From assembly GCF_900187445.1 (NCBI RefSeq), contig NZ_FYEB01000017.1:50146-114145 (forward strand): a stretch of DNA of 64,000 bases, read 5' to 3'. The position numbers were made by a program, and so were the translations under genes. The stretch is from Pseudomonas sp. Irchel s3b2. Its GTDB lineage: Bacteria; Pseudomonadota; Gammaproteobacteria; Pseudomonadales; Pseudomonadaceae. The notes under the pieces were generated by a model that saw only the letters and a program-made list of their open reading frames with translations, was not told the DNA's origin and did no database searches. Shown here piece by piece: positions 35,077 through 45,358 of the stretch (the first letter of the stretch is position 1; every line of letters starts with the position of its first letter).

Positions 35077-35163
35077 ATCGCGGGCAAGCCCGCTCCCACA
35101 GTAATTAGCGGCGATCACAAATACTGCGAACGCCACAAACTGTGGGAGCGGGCTTGCCCGCGA
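35077..35163. repeat. Paired REP-type repeat, GGGCTTGCCCGCGA type
   Basis: Copies at 35077-35101 and 35140-35163 use the core CTGTGGGAGCGGGCTTGCCCGC. This is a third subtype beside the GTAGGAGCGAGG and GCGAGGGAGC ones. Confidence 0.85.
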
Positions 35164-35178
35164 TTCAGGCGACGCGGT

Positions 35179-35373
35179 TTACCGGCTCGTACACAAAACC
35201 TGCATCCGCTCGATATACGCCTGAATCTCACGCTTCGCTGCCTCCCGGTTTTCAAACGGCCCCTCCAGGGTCAGTTCCCGGGTGGTGAAATACAGCTCAC
35301 CATTGACACGACACAACCGCTCACAGCGGAAGTGCATGGCGGGGGCATTGTCCTGGGCGCGCATGCCATACAT
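35179..35373 (-). CDS. Small conserved protein, DUF6316-like (tentative)
   Basis: A 64-residue protein, MYGMRAQDNAPAMHF followed by CERLCRVNGELYFTTRELTLEGPFENREAAKREIQAYIERM. The pattern of a basic start, a YFTTRE strand and a GPF-acidic helix resembles small Pseudomonas proteins grouped as DUF6316; this label is tentative. The ATG at 35373 is chosen over one at 35415 because AGGAGA lies at good spacing before it. It is convergent with the thiolase gene and divergent from the exporter gene. Confidence 0.65.
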   Translation of the reverse strand: MYGMRAQDNAPAMHFRCERLCRVNGELYFTTRELTLEGPFENREAAKREIQAYIERMQVLCTSR

Positions 35374-35573
35374 GGGCGATCTCCTGCGGATGACGGTTTC
35401 CATGAGCTTATGCATGAACCACTTGCCATGCCTGGCCAGCTGATCGACGGCATATCGTCAACGTTATGGTACGACCTGCACAGTTTCATTCGCGGCCCGT
35501 TGGCAACTGTCCCTGTGTCGCGCCTTGGTCTAAGCCTAGAATGACCGTTTTGCCAATCGGCTTCGGGGTCAGC

Positions 35574-36533
35574 ATGCATATTTCATCGGGTCGCTGGGTT
35601 TATGGTCTGTGCCTGGCCTTACTGACCGCGTTGCTGTGGGGAATCCTGCCGATCAAGCTCAAGCAAGTGCTGCTGGTGATGGACCCGGTGACGGTGACCT
35701 GGTTTCGCCTGCTAGTGTCCGGCGGTTGCCTGTTCATTTATCTGGCAGCGACCAAACGCCTGCCGAGTCGCAAAGTCCTCGGCCCGCGCGGTGGCTGGCT
35801 GGTGTTGATGGCGGTACTCGGACTGGTCGGCAACTACGTGCTGTACCTGATGGGCCTGAACCTGCTCAGCCCCGGCACCGCACAGCTGGTGGTGCAAATG
35901 GGGCCGATCATGTTGCTGATCGCCAGTCTGTTCGTGTTCAAGGAACGGTTCAGCGTGGGGCAGGGGATTGGCCTGTTGGTGCTGCTGATCGGCTTTGCCC
36001 TGTTTTTCAATCAGCGCTTGAGTGAACTGCTCACCTCCCTGACCGATTACACCGCTGGTGTGCTGATGGTGCTATTGGCATCCACGGTCTGGACCTTCTA
36101 TGCCTTGGGCCAGAAGCAGCTGCTCACGGTGTGGAATTCGCTGCAGGTGATGATGGTGATTTACCTGTTCTGCGCGCTGTTGCTGACGCCATGGGTGCAT
36201 CCGCTGGAGGCGCTGCAATTGAGTCCGTTGCAAGGCTGGCTGCTGCTGGCGTGCTGTTTGAACACCCTGATCGCTTATGGCGCCTTTGCCGAAGCCCTGG
36301 CCCATTGGGAAGCCTCGCGGGTCAGTGCGACGCTGGCGATCACGCCGCTGGTGACCTTTGCCGCCGTGGCCATAGCCGCGTGGTTATGGCCGGAGTATGT
36401 GCAGGCCGAGCAGATCAATGGCCTGGGGTATGGCGGGGCGGTGTTGGTGGTGTTGGGGTCGGCGCTGGTGGCGTTGGGGCCATCGTTGATGGCCGGGCTC
36501 AAGGCGCGGCGGGTGCGGATGGCGGCCAGTTAG
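35574..36533 (+). CDS. DMT-family (EamA) transporter
   Basis: A 319-residue membrane protein of ten helices made of two EamA repeats. The first contains ALLWGILPIKLKQVL and GLNLLSPGTAQLVVQMGPIML, the second STVWTFYALGQKQLL and ALAHWEASRVSATLAITPLVTFAAV. EamA proteins often export amino acids or metabolites; the substrate here is unknown. The start at 35574 is the only one that places the first helix correctly at the N-terminus. Confidence 0.87.
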   Translation: MHISSGRWVYGLCLALLTALLWGILPIKLKQVLLVMDPVTVTWFRLLVSGGCLFIYLAATKRLPSRKVLGPRGGWLVLMAVLGLVGNYVLYLMGLNLLSPGTAQLVVQMGPIMLLIASLFVFKERFSVGQGIGLLVLLIGFALFFNQRLSELLTSLTDYTAGVLMVLLASTVWTFYALGQKQLLTVWNSLQVMMVIYLFCALLLTPWVHPLEALQLSPLQGWLLLACCLNTLIAYGAFAEALAHWEASRVSATLAITPLVTFAAVAIAAWLWPEYVQAEQINGLGYGGAVLVVLGSALVALGPSLMAGLKARRVRMAAS

Positions 36534-36548
36534 ACCGCGTTATCGTTG

Positions 36549-36626
36549 TTCGCGGGCAAGCCTCGCTCCTACAGGTCATGTGCCGAATCGACACAAATCC
36601 TGTAGGAGCGAGGCTTGCCCGCGAAG
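36549..36626. repeat. Paired REP-type repeat between convergent genes
   Basis: The inverted copy comes first (36549-36574) and the forward copy second (36600-36626), with only 25 bases between. It sits between the DMT transporter gene and fumC. Confidence 0.85.
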
Positions 36627-36658
36627 ACAGACTGTCAGGCGCTAAATCACTTTCAGAT

Positions 36659-38053
<1,395 letters not shown>

Positions 38054-38245
38054 CATGCACACTCCTGTAGGTCTGATAGCGCAGTTTAGGCCGTGATCGC
38101 CGGTCGTGGTTCCATCAGTCTGGAATTTGACCGTTCAACCCCTCTAAATCAGGTGCGACAAGGCTTGGGGTTGAGTGACACACTTTTTTAGGTGCAGAAT
38201 GGACGCCCTTGAGGTTTTGCCTCGCCTGCTAGAAAAGGAAACTCG

Positions 38246-38770
38246 ATGACTCGTCTTCGTGCCATCTGTACCGCGGTTGCACTGGTTTGCGCCAGCGGCC
38301 AGGTTTTTGCCGATACCGCCAGCCACAACGCCAGTGCCGAAGCTTTCCTGACCCTGGCGCACGCTGACAAACTGGGCACTCCGGTGTACATGCAAGTGCA
38401 GCAAATGTTCGCTCAGCGCTTTGAACAGACCAAAGCCCCTGAATCGAAAAAAGCCCTGCTGGAAACCTACCAGGCCAAGGCCAACGCCGCTCTGGACGCA
38501 GCCATTGGCTGGAACAAGCTGAAGCCGGACATGGTCAAGCTCTACACCACCAATTTCAGTGAATCCGAGCTCAAGGATCTGGTTGCTTTCTACAAGTCGC
38601 CACTGGGCAAGAAAGTCCTGGAAAAAATGCCGCAGCTGACTCAGCAATCGGCCCAGATGACCCAGGCCAAGCTGGAAAGCGCGGTACCTGTGGTCAACAA
38701 ACTGCTGGCTGACATGACGGCCGAGCTGACGCCGAAAGACGCGGCCGCTCCAGCCAAGAAAAAGCCATAA
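38246..38770 (+). CDS. DUF2059-domain exported protein
   Basis: The 174-residue protein has a signal peptide (residues 1-23, LRAICTAVALVCASGQVFA). A helical DUF2059 domain follows, clearest at LYTTNFSESELKDLVAFYKSPLGKK. The tail is basic and alanine-rich. It is periplasmic, with unknown function. A bolA-type gene follows after 12 bases and is probably co-transcribed. Confidence 0.85.
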   Translation: MTRLRAICTAVALVCASGQVFADTASHNASAEAFLTLAHADKLGTPVYMQVQQMFAQRFEQTKAPESKKALLETYQAKANAALDAAIGWNKLKPDMVKLYTTNFSESELKDLVAFYKSPLGKKVLEKMPQLTQQSAQMTQAKLESAVPVVNKLLADMTAELTPKDAAAPAKKKP

Positions 38771-38782
38771 GCGGAGTTCGGG

Positions 38783-39082
38783 ATGACCATGCAACAACGC
38801 ATCGAATCGACGCTGGGGCTGCTACAGCCCGAGCATCTGCAAGTGCTGGATGAAAGCCACATGCACAGCCGTGGGTTACAGACCCACTTCAAGGCGATAG
38901 TGGTCAGCGAGCAGTTCGAAGGCCTCAATCGCGTCAAGCGTCACCAGAAGGTGTATGGCACTTTGGGCGAGCTGATGGGCGAGTTCCATGCGTTGGCGCT
39001 GCATACCTACACGCCGCAAGAATGGGCACGGATCGACGCGGCTCCTGCCTCGCCGACCTGTGCTGGCGGCAGCAAGCACTAA
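38783..39082 (+). CDS. bolA: BolA-family protein
   Basis: A 99-residue BolA fold: MQQRIESTLGLLQPEHLQVLDES, the invariant histidine-rich SHMHSRGLQTHFKAIVVS, and the helix RVKRHQKVYGTLGELM with ALALHTYTPQEW. BolA proteins act with monothiol glutaredoxins in iron-sulfur handling and as morphology/stress regulators. The position behind a DUF2059 gene is seen in other pseudomonads. The ribosome site is CGGAG. Confidence 0.88.
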   Translation: MTMQQRIESTLGLLQPEHLQVLDESHMHSRGLQTHFKAIVVSEQFEGLNRVKRHQKVYGTLGELMGEFHALALHTYTPQEWARIDAAPASPTCAGGSKH

Positions 39083-39093
39083 CACGCCTCCCC

Positions 39094-39158
39094 GTAGGAG
39101 CTGGCTTGCCAGCGAAAGCAATCACAAGGACGCCTTCGCTGGCAAGCCAGCTCCTACA
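39094..39158. repeat. Paired REP-type repeat, GCTGGCTTGCCAGCGAA type
   Basis: Copies at 39094-39116 and 39135-39158 carry the core GTAGGAGCTGGCTTGCCAGC, a fourth subtype in which each copy is self-complementary (GCTGGC/GCCAGC). Confidence 0.85.
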
Positions 39159-39186
39159 AAGAGCATTGTTTTTGTTAGACTACGCA

Positions 39187-39216
39187 ACGCGCCGCTCACC
39201 CGGCGCGTTTTTTTTC
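39187..39216 (+). terminator. Rho-independent terminator before trhO
   Basis: ACGCGCCG (39187-39194) and CGGCGCGT (39201-39208) pair around CTCACC and are followed by eight T residues. It ends the DUF2059-bolA transcript. Confidence 0.85.
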
Positions 39217-39262
39217 GCATCCGGTTCACCCCTTACGAGGGTAGCCACCTGGAGAATTACCC

Positions 39263-40204
39263 ATGACACAACAGATTGTCGTGGCGGCACTGTATAAGTT
39301 CGTCACCCTGGAAGATTACATCGCCCTGCGCGAGCCGCTGCTGCAAGCAATGGTCGATAACGGCATCAAAGGCACGCTGCTGATCGCCGAAGAAGGCATC
39401 AATGGCACCGTGTCCGGCAGCCGCGAAGGCATTGACGGGCTGATGGCCTGGCTCAAGAACGACCCACGCATGGACGACATCGATCACAAAGAGTCGTACT
39501 GCGACGAGCAGCCGTTCTACCGCACCAAAGTCAAACTCAAGAAAGAAATCGTCACCCTCGGCGTCGACGGTGTAGACCCGAACAAAAAGGTCGGCACCTA
39601 TGTCGATCCAGAGAACTGGAATGCGCTGATCAGCGATCCTGAAGTGCTGTTGATCGACACCCGCAACGACTATGAAGTCTCGATCGGCACCTTCGAAGGC
39701 GCCATCGATCCGAAGACCACCAGTTTTCGCGAATTCCCCGACTACATCAAAGCCAATTTCGACCCGGCCGTGCACAAGAAAGTCGCGATGTTCTGCACCG
39801 GCGGCATTCGCTGCGAGAAGGCCTCGAGCTACATGCTCAGCCAGGGTTTCGATGAGGTCTATCACCTCAAGGGCGGCATTCTGAAGTACCTCGAAGAGGT
39901 GCCGCAGGAAGAAACCAAATGGCAGGGTGACTGCTTCGTGTTCGATAACCGCGTGACCGTGCGCCACGACCTCAGCGAAGGTGACTACGATCAATGTCAT
40001 GCCTGTCGTACGCCTGTCAGCGTGGAAGACCGTGCATCCGAGCATTATGTGGCCGGCATCAGTTGCCCGCATTGCTGGGATAAGCTGAGCGAGAAAACCC
40101 GTCGCAGTGCCATCGACCGGCAGAAGCAGATCGAACTGGCCAAGGCGCGCAACATGCCGCACCCGATCGGTTACAACTACAAGCAAACCCCTTCCGAGGC
40201 TTGA
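39263..40204 (+). CDS. trhO: tRNA uridine 5-hydroxylase TrhO (rhodanese family)
   Basis: TrhO is the oxygen-dependent enzyme for 5-hydroxyuridine at position 34 of tRNA (formerly YceA). The 313-residue protein has an N-terminal acylphosphatase-like part (residues 1-95, LLIAEEGINGTVSGSREGID) and a rhodanese domain with LIDTRNDYEVSIGTFEGA. The catalytic cysteine lies in MFCTGGIRCEKASSYM. Near the C-terminus, CHACRTPVS and GISCPHCWD supply a four-cysteine zinc-like site. The next gene starts three bases later. Confidence 0.92.
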   Translation: MTQQIVVAALYKFVTLEDYIALREPLLQAMVDNGIKGTLLIAEEGINGTVSGSREGIDGLMAWLKNDPRMDDIDHKESYCDEQPFYRTKVKLKKEIVTLGVDGVDPNKKVGTYVDPENWNALISDPEVLLIDTRNDYEVSIGTFEGAIDPKTTSFREFPDYIKANFDPAVHKKVAMFCTGGIRCEKASSYMLSQGFDEVYHLKGGILKYLEEVPQEETKWQGDCFVFDNRVTVRHDLSEGDYDQCHACRTPVSVEDRASEHYVAGISCPHCWDKLSEKTRRSAIDRQKQIELAKARNMPHPIGYNYKQTPSEA

Positions 40205-40207
40205 ACC

Positions 40208-40846
40208 ATGTCTGCACGTCGCCTGCTCTATGTGATGGATCCGATGTGTTCCTGGTGCTGGGGTTTTGCCCCAGTGGCCAACGCGCTGGTCGAGCAGGCG
40301 CAGGCAGCGGGGGTGGACGTGCATCTGGTCGTCGGCGGTTTGCGCACCGGCAGCGGCTCAGCGCTGGAGCCGACCACTCGGCGCTACATCCTTGAGCATT
40401 GGCAGGCGGTCACCGAGGCCACCGGCCAACCGTTCAAGTTCGAAGGCGCGTTGCCTGACGGGTTTGTCTACGACACCGAGCCTGCGTGTCGGGCGCTGGT
40501 GACGGCGCGCAGCTTGGCGCCGGATTGCGCGTGGACACTGCTCGGGTTGATCCAGCATGCGTTCTACGCTGAAGGTCGCGACGTCACCCACGCCAGCGTA
40601 TTGGTGGAACTGGCGGAGCAAGCCGGTTTGCCGCGCATCGAATTCGCCGCCGCGTTCGACCGTGCCGATATGCACGCCGCGACCGCTGCCGATTTCACCT
40701 GGGTCCAGGACCTGGGCATTGCCGGTTTCCCGACCTTGCTGGCAGAGCGTGATGGTCAATTGGCGTTGCTGACCAATGGGTATCAACCTCTTAGTGTGTT
40801 GTCACCGTTGCTCGGCCGCTGGCTGGAGCGCGCTGCCTGTGCATGA
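40208..40846 (+). CDS. DsbA-family thiol oxidoreductase (FrnE-like)
   Basis: A 212-residue thioredoxin-fold protein without a signal peptide. The active site CSWC is in YVMDPMCSWCWGFAP near the N-terminus, and the cis-proline region reads LGIAGFPTLLAERDGQ. It is cytoplasmic and related to FrnE or 2-hydroxychromene-2-carboxylate isomerase-type DsbA proteins. The gene follows trhO by three bases and overlaps the ABC exporter start, so all three are probably one operon. Confidence 0.85.
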   Translation: MSARRLLYVMDPMCSWCWGFAPVANALVEQAQAAGVDVHLVVGGLRTGSGSALEPTTRRYILEHWQAVTEATGQPFKFEGALPDGFVYDTEPACRALVTARSLAPDCAWTLLGLIQHAFYAEGRDVTHASVLVELAEQAGLPRIEFAAAFDRADMHAATAADFTWVQDLGIAGFPTLLAERDGQLALLTNGYQPLSVLSPLLGRWLERAACA

Positions 40847-42656
40847 CCTGCCCGACGACGTTCCAGCCCCTGCACCTGTCGACCGTCTGAGCTGGGCGGA
40901 AATCCGTCGCTTGGCCCTTCACCATAAAAAATCCCTGTGGATCGCCAACGGCGTCGCCGTGTTGGCGACGCTGTGCAGTGTGCCGATCCCCTTGCTGTTG
41001 CCGTTGCTGGTCGACGAAGTACTGCTGGGCCACGGCGACGCCGCGCTGAAAATCATGAACCACGCGCTGCCCGATGTCTGGCAGAAAGCCGCGGGTTACA
41101 TTGGTCTGATGCTGCTGGTGACCCTGGCGCTGCGTTGCGCCGCGCTGTTGTTCAACGTGGTGCAGGCGAAATTATTTGCGGCGCTGGCCAAGGACATCGT
41201 GTATCGGATTCGGGTGCGGCTGATCGAGCGGCTCAAATGTATCTCGCTGGGCGAATACGAAAGCCTGGGCAGCGGCACGGTGACCACGCACCTGGTCACC
41301 GACCTCGACACGCTGGACAAATTCGTCGGTGAAACTCTCAGTCGTTTCCTCGTGGCCATGCTGACGCTGGTGGGCACCGCCTCCATTCTGATGTGGATGC
41401 ACTGGAAACTCGCGCTGCTGATCCTGCTGTTCAATCCGCTGGTGATCTATGCCACGGTGCAGTTGGGCAAACGGGTCAAACACCTGAAGAAACTCGAGAA
41501 CGACAGCACCTCGCGCTTTACCCAGGCCTTGACCGAAACCCTGGATGCGATCCAGGAAGTGCGCGCCGGTAACCGTCAGGGCTTTTTCCTCGGACGGCTG
41601 GGCCAGCGAGCGCGTGAAGTACGCGATTACGCAGTGAGCTCACAATGGAAAACCGATGCATCGAACCGTGCCAGCGGTTTGCTGTTCCAGTTCGGCATCG
41701 ATATTTTCCGCGCCGCGGCCATGCTCACCGTGCTGTTTTCCGACCTGTCCATCGGCCAGATGCTGGCGGTGTTCAGCTACCTGTGGTTCATGATCGGTCC
41801 GGTGGAGCAACTGCTCAACCTGCAGTACGCCTTTTACGCCGCCGGCGGTGCGCTGTCGCGAATCAACGAGCTGCTGGCCCGCGCCGATGAGCCGCAATAC
41901 ACCAGCAGTGTCGACCCGTTCCAGGGGCGCGACACGGTGGGCATCGAAGTGCAGGGGCTGAGTTTCGGCTACGGTGACGAGTTGGTGCTGAACCAGATGA
42001 ACCTGTCGATTGCCCCCGGTGAAAAAGTCGCGATAGTCGGCGCCAGTGGTGGTGGCAAAAGCACCTTGGTGCAGTTGCTGCTGGGCTTGTACACGCCGCT
42101 GGCCGGCACCATCCGTTTCGGCGGTTCGACTCAGCAAGAGATCGGCCTGGAAACCGTGCGCGAAAATGTCGCCGTGGTCTTGCAACATCCGGCGCTGTTC
42201 AACGACACCGTGCGGGCCAACCTGACCATGGGTCGCGAACGCAGCGACGAAGCCTGCTGGCAGGCATTGGAAATTGCTCAACTGCATAACACGGTGCGTG
42301 AATTGCCCAACGGCCTGGACAGTATTGTCGGGCGCTCCGGTGTGCGTTTATCCGGCGGGCAGCGTCAGCGTCTGGCGATTGCGCGAATGGTGTTGGCCGA
42401 ACCCAAAGTGGTCATCCTCGACGAGGCCACGTCCGCCCTGGACGCAGCCACCGAATACAACCTGCACCAGGCACTGGCGCGGTTCTTGAGCAACCGCACC
42501 ACGCTGATCATTGCGCACCGGTTGTCGGCTGTGAAACAGGCCGACCGAGTGCTGGTATTCGATGGTGGGCAAGTTGCCGAGGATGGCGACCATCAGCAAT
42601 TGATTGCCGATGGTGGATTGTACGCCAAGCTTTATGGGCATTTGCAGCAACACTAG
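40839..42656 (+). CDS. ABC-type exporter, fused membrane and ATPase domains
   Basis: The 605-residue half-transporter has six helices (about residues 35-310; SIPxPLLLPLLVDEVLLG region) and one ATPase domain. The Walker A is VGASGGGKSTL, the signature RLSGGQRQRLAIARM, the Walker B VVILDEATSALD, and the H-loop IIAHRLSAV. It should work as a homodimer, exporting lipids, drugs or peptides; the cargo is unknown. The GTG at 40839, overlapping the previous stop, is the most likely start. Earlier ATG starts would overlap the DsbA-like gene further. Confidence 0.85.
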   Translation: MHDLPDDVPAPAPVDRLSWAEIRRLALHHKKSLWIANGVAVLATLCSVPIPLLLPLLVDEVLLGHGDAALKIMNHALPDVWQKAAGYIGLMLLVTLALRCAALLFNVVQAKLFAALAKDIVYRIRVRLIERLKCISLGEYESLGSGTVTTHLVTDLDTLDKFVGETLSRFLVAMLTLVGTASILMWMHWKLALLILLFNPLVIYATVQLGKRVKHLKKLENDSTSRFTQALTETLDAIQEVRAGNRQGFFLGRLGQRAREVRDYAVSSQWKTDASNRASGLLFQFGIDIFRAAAMLTVLFSDLSIGQMLAVFSYLWFMIGPVEQLLNLQYAFYAAGGALSRINELLARADEPQYTSSVDPFQGRDTVGIEVQGLSFGYGDELVLNQMNLSIAPGEKVAIVGASGGGKSTLVQLLLGLYTPLAGTIRFGGSTQQEIGLETVRENVAVVLQHPALFNDTVRANLTMGRERSDEACWQALEIAQLHNTVRELPNGLDSIVGRSGVRLSGGQRQRLAIARMVLAEPKVVILDEATSALDAATEYNLHQALARFLSNRTTLIIAHRLSAVKQADRVLVFDGGQVAEDGDHQQLIADGGLYAKLYGHLQQH

Positions 42657-42855
42657 ATGAGTGCCACAGCAAGCTCAGGGCGCTTTTCCCGGCAAGGATT
42701 AACCCATGAGGACGAAGCCCGGTCCTGAAGTGCTGGGACTATGCTGCTGTTTGAGCAGGAGCTTCCCCGGCTTGCCTAGAGTGAGAACCCATCCTAGTCT
42801 AGCGGTAGCGTTTTCGTCCGGACGACGATCGAGCAGTGTCAAGACAAGGGACCTC

Positions 42856-45315
42856 ATGAAGCAAAAAAGGACTCTCGGAACCCCTCGGTTGTTGGGCATC
42901 GTCTGGCCTTTTATCGCCGTCGTGTTGTTCCAGGCACTGTTAGGAGGCGTCAGCCTTTACGTTCTTTCGGCGGTTCGCGGCTACGTCGGCGGTGAAAGCC
43001 TGTGGTCCAAGGGCCAGAAAGACGCCATCTATTACCTCAATCTCTACGCCGACAGTCGCGACGAAACGATTTTTCTCAAATATCAGAATGCGATTGCCGT
43101 GCCTCAGGGCGGCCATGAGTTGCGTCTGGCGCTGGATCAACACCCCCCTGATATCGAGGCGGCGCGAATCGCGATCCTCAAGGGCGGCAATCACCCAGAC
43201 GACGTTTCCAGCCTGATTTGGCTGTACCTCAATTTCCGGCACTTCAGTTACCTTGAAAAAGCCATCGAACTCTGGGCAGTCGGTGATGCGTACCTGGTGC
43301 GACTCGATGATGTCGCGCGCGAGATGCATCAGCGCATTGCCGATAGCCAGGTCACCGATGCCGATGTCAAACGCTGGAGGGACCAGATTTTTGCCATCAA
43401 CGATGGCGTGACGCCTGCCGCCAAAGCGTTCAGCGATGCCTTGGGTGAAGGCTCGCGGATGATTCTCCGGCTGCTGTTGGTGACGAACCTCGCCACCGCG
43501 CTGGGTTTGATTGTGTTGGCCCTGTTGCGTACCCACAAACTGCTCAAGCAGCGTCATGCCTTCGCCGATGCCTTGCAGTTGGAGAAAGACCGGGCGCAGA
43601 TCACTCTGCAATCGATTGGTGACGGGGTGATCACCACGGACGTTGAGGGCGCGATCGCCTACATGAATCCGGCTGCCGAGGCCTTGACTCACTGGAAGGC
43701 CGAACAGGCGGTGGGGTTGCCGTTGGCAGCGCTGTTCAATCTGCTGGACGAGAACGCCCAGGCTGACGGTTTTACCTTGATCGAGCACATTTTGAATGGT
43801 CAGCTCAGCGGTGGCAGCGAGCATTCCAAGCTGATCCAGCGCCTGGATGGCAGCACGGTTTCGGTCACTCTGGTCGGCGCGCCGATCCGCAACGCCGGCA
43901 AAGTCAGTGGCACCGTGCTGGTGCTGCATGACATGACCCAGGAGCGGCAATACATCGCCACGCTGTCTTGGCAGGCGACTCATGACGCCCTGACCGGACT
44001 GGCCAACCGCCGCGAGTTCGAATATCGCCTCGAACAGGCCCTGCATAACCTGACGCGCCAGGCGGGGCGTCACGCCTTGATGTTTCTCGACCTGGATCAA
44101 TTCAAACTGGTCAACGACACCTGCGGTCATGCGGCGGGCGACGAACTGTTGCGGCATATCTGTGCGTTGTTGCAATCAGGTTTGCGCGAAGGTGACACCT
44201 TGGCGCGATTGGGTGGCGACGAGTTCGGCATTCTGTTGGAAAACTGTGCGCCGGAAGCGGCCGAGAAAATCGCCGAAGGCCTGCGCCAGACCGTGCAGAA
44301 CCTGCACTTTGTCTGGAAAGGCCGGCCGTTCGTGACCACCGTGAGTATCGGTCTAATGCATGTGGCCCAGAGTCCGGCCACCCTTGAAGCTTCGCTGCGT
44401 GCCGCTGACATGGCCTGCTATATGGCCAAGGAAAAGGGCCGCAACCGGGTTCAGGTCTATCACGCCGACGATTCGGAGCTGTCCCTGCGCTTTGGCGAGA
44501 TGGCCTGGGTGCAGCGCCTGCACGTGGCGTTGGAAGAAGACCGCTTCTGCCTGTACGCTCAGGAAATCGCGCCCCTTGGCGCTGGCGAGCAGGGCCGCGG
44601 GCATATCGAAATCCTGCTGCGCCTGCATGACGAAGCGGGACGCATGATCTTGCCGGACAGTTTCATTCCGGCCGCCGAGCGTTACGGTTTGATGACGTCG
44701 ATTGACCGTTGGGTGGTGGAGAACGTTTTCAAGGTAATTGCCCAATGCATCGCGCAAGAGCGCGAAGAGCCGTTGGCCATGTGTGCGATAAATCTGTCAG
44801 GTATTACTATCGGAGATGAGGCGTTTCTGGACTTCCTTCGTGAACAGTTTGTTGCATACTCAATTCCGCCTGAAATGATTTGTTTTGAAATCACAGAAAC
44901 CAGCGCCATTTCAAATTTGCCTAGTGCAATTAGATTTATCAATGAACTCAAAGGCTTAGGTTGTCATTTTTCACTAGATGACTTTTGCGCCGGTATGTCC
45001 TCATTCGCTTACTTGAAACATTTACCTGTAGACTTCCTGAAGATCGACGGGAGTTTCGTAAGGGATATGCTGGACGACCCGATTAACCGCGCTATGGTCG
45101 AAGTGATCAATCACATCGGTCATGTGATGGGTAAGCGCACGATTGCCGAGTTCGTTGAAACACCTCAGATCGAGCAGGCATTGCTGGAGATCGGGGTGGA
45201 TTACGCTCAAGGGTATGTGATTGAACGCCCGCATCTGTTTACCCTGGATAGTCTGCAAAGTCGTCCTGCCCGGCCCAGACCTTTATTGTTCAAGGCGCCA
45301 GGCACGTTCCGTTGA
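42856..45315 (+). CDS. Membrane GGDEF-EAL cyclic-di-GMP enzyme with PAS domain
   Basis: The 819-residue protein has two membrane helices (about 14-36 and 212-230) around a periplasmic sensor, then PAS (about 245-365), GGDEF (370-535) and EAL (550-805). The cyclase site is intact (RLGGDEF) with an inhibitory RxxD (REGD) five residues before it. The phosphodiesterase domain reads EIL instead of EAL, FEITETS, LDDFCAG, LKIDG and AEFVET, so most metal and base residues are kept and it may be active. Residues about 643-736 are encoded by an AT-rich patch unlike the rest. It probably sets local cyclic-di-GMP levels for adhesion or motility. Confidence 0.9.
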   Translation: MKQKRTLGTPRLLGIVWPFIAVVLFQALLGGVSLYVLSAVRGYVGGESLWSKGQKDAIYYLNLYADSRDETIFLKYQNAIAVPQGGHELRLALDQHPPDIEAARIAILKGGNHPDDVSSLIWLYLNFRHFSYLEKAIELWAVGDAYLVRLDDVAREMHQRIADSQVTDADVKRWRDQIFAINDGVTPAAKAFSDALGEGSRMILRLLLVTNLATALGLIVLALLRTHKLLKQRHAFADALQLEKDRAQITLQSIGDGVITTDVEGAIAYMNPAAEALTHWKAEQAVGLPLAALFNLLDENAQADGFTLIEHILNGQLSGGSEHSKLIQRLDGSTVSVTLVGAPIRNAGKVSGTVLVLHDMTQERQYIATLSWQATHDALTGLANRREFEYRLEQALHNLTRQAGRHALMFLDLDQFKLVNDTCGHAAGDELLRHICALLQSGLREGDTLARLGGDEFGILLENCAPEAAEKIAEGLRQTVQNLHFVWKGRPFVTTVSIGLMHVAQSPATLEASLRAADMACYMAKEKGRNRVQVYHADDSELSLRFGEMAWVQRLHVALEEDRFCLYAQEIAPLGAGEQGRGHIEILLRLHDEAGRMILPDSFIPAAERYGLMTSIDRWVVENVFKVIAQCIAQEREEPLAMCAINLSGITIGDEAFLDFLREQFVAYSIPPEMICFEITETSAISNLPSAIRFINELKGLGCHFSLDDFCAGMSSFAYLKHLPVDFLKIDGSFVRDMLDDPINRAMVEVINHIGHVMGKRTIAEFVETPQIEQALLEIGVDYAQGYVIERPHLFTLDSLQSRPARPRPLLFKAPGTFR
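44785..45065 (+). other. AT-rich patch inside the EAL-coding region
   Basis: A hand count gives 72 G/C of 180 bases (40%) over 44821-45000, against a visibly higher content on both sides. Codons such as ATA, AGA, TTA, TCA and CTA, rare in the rest of the window, cluster here while the reading frame stays open. It may mark a recombined gene segment or a local constraint. Confidence 0.55.
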
Positions 45316-45358
45316 AACTCTTGCCGATCTAAAAATCACAATCAAAAGGAGCGCGACA

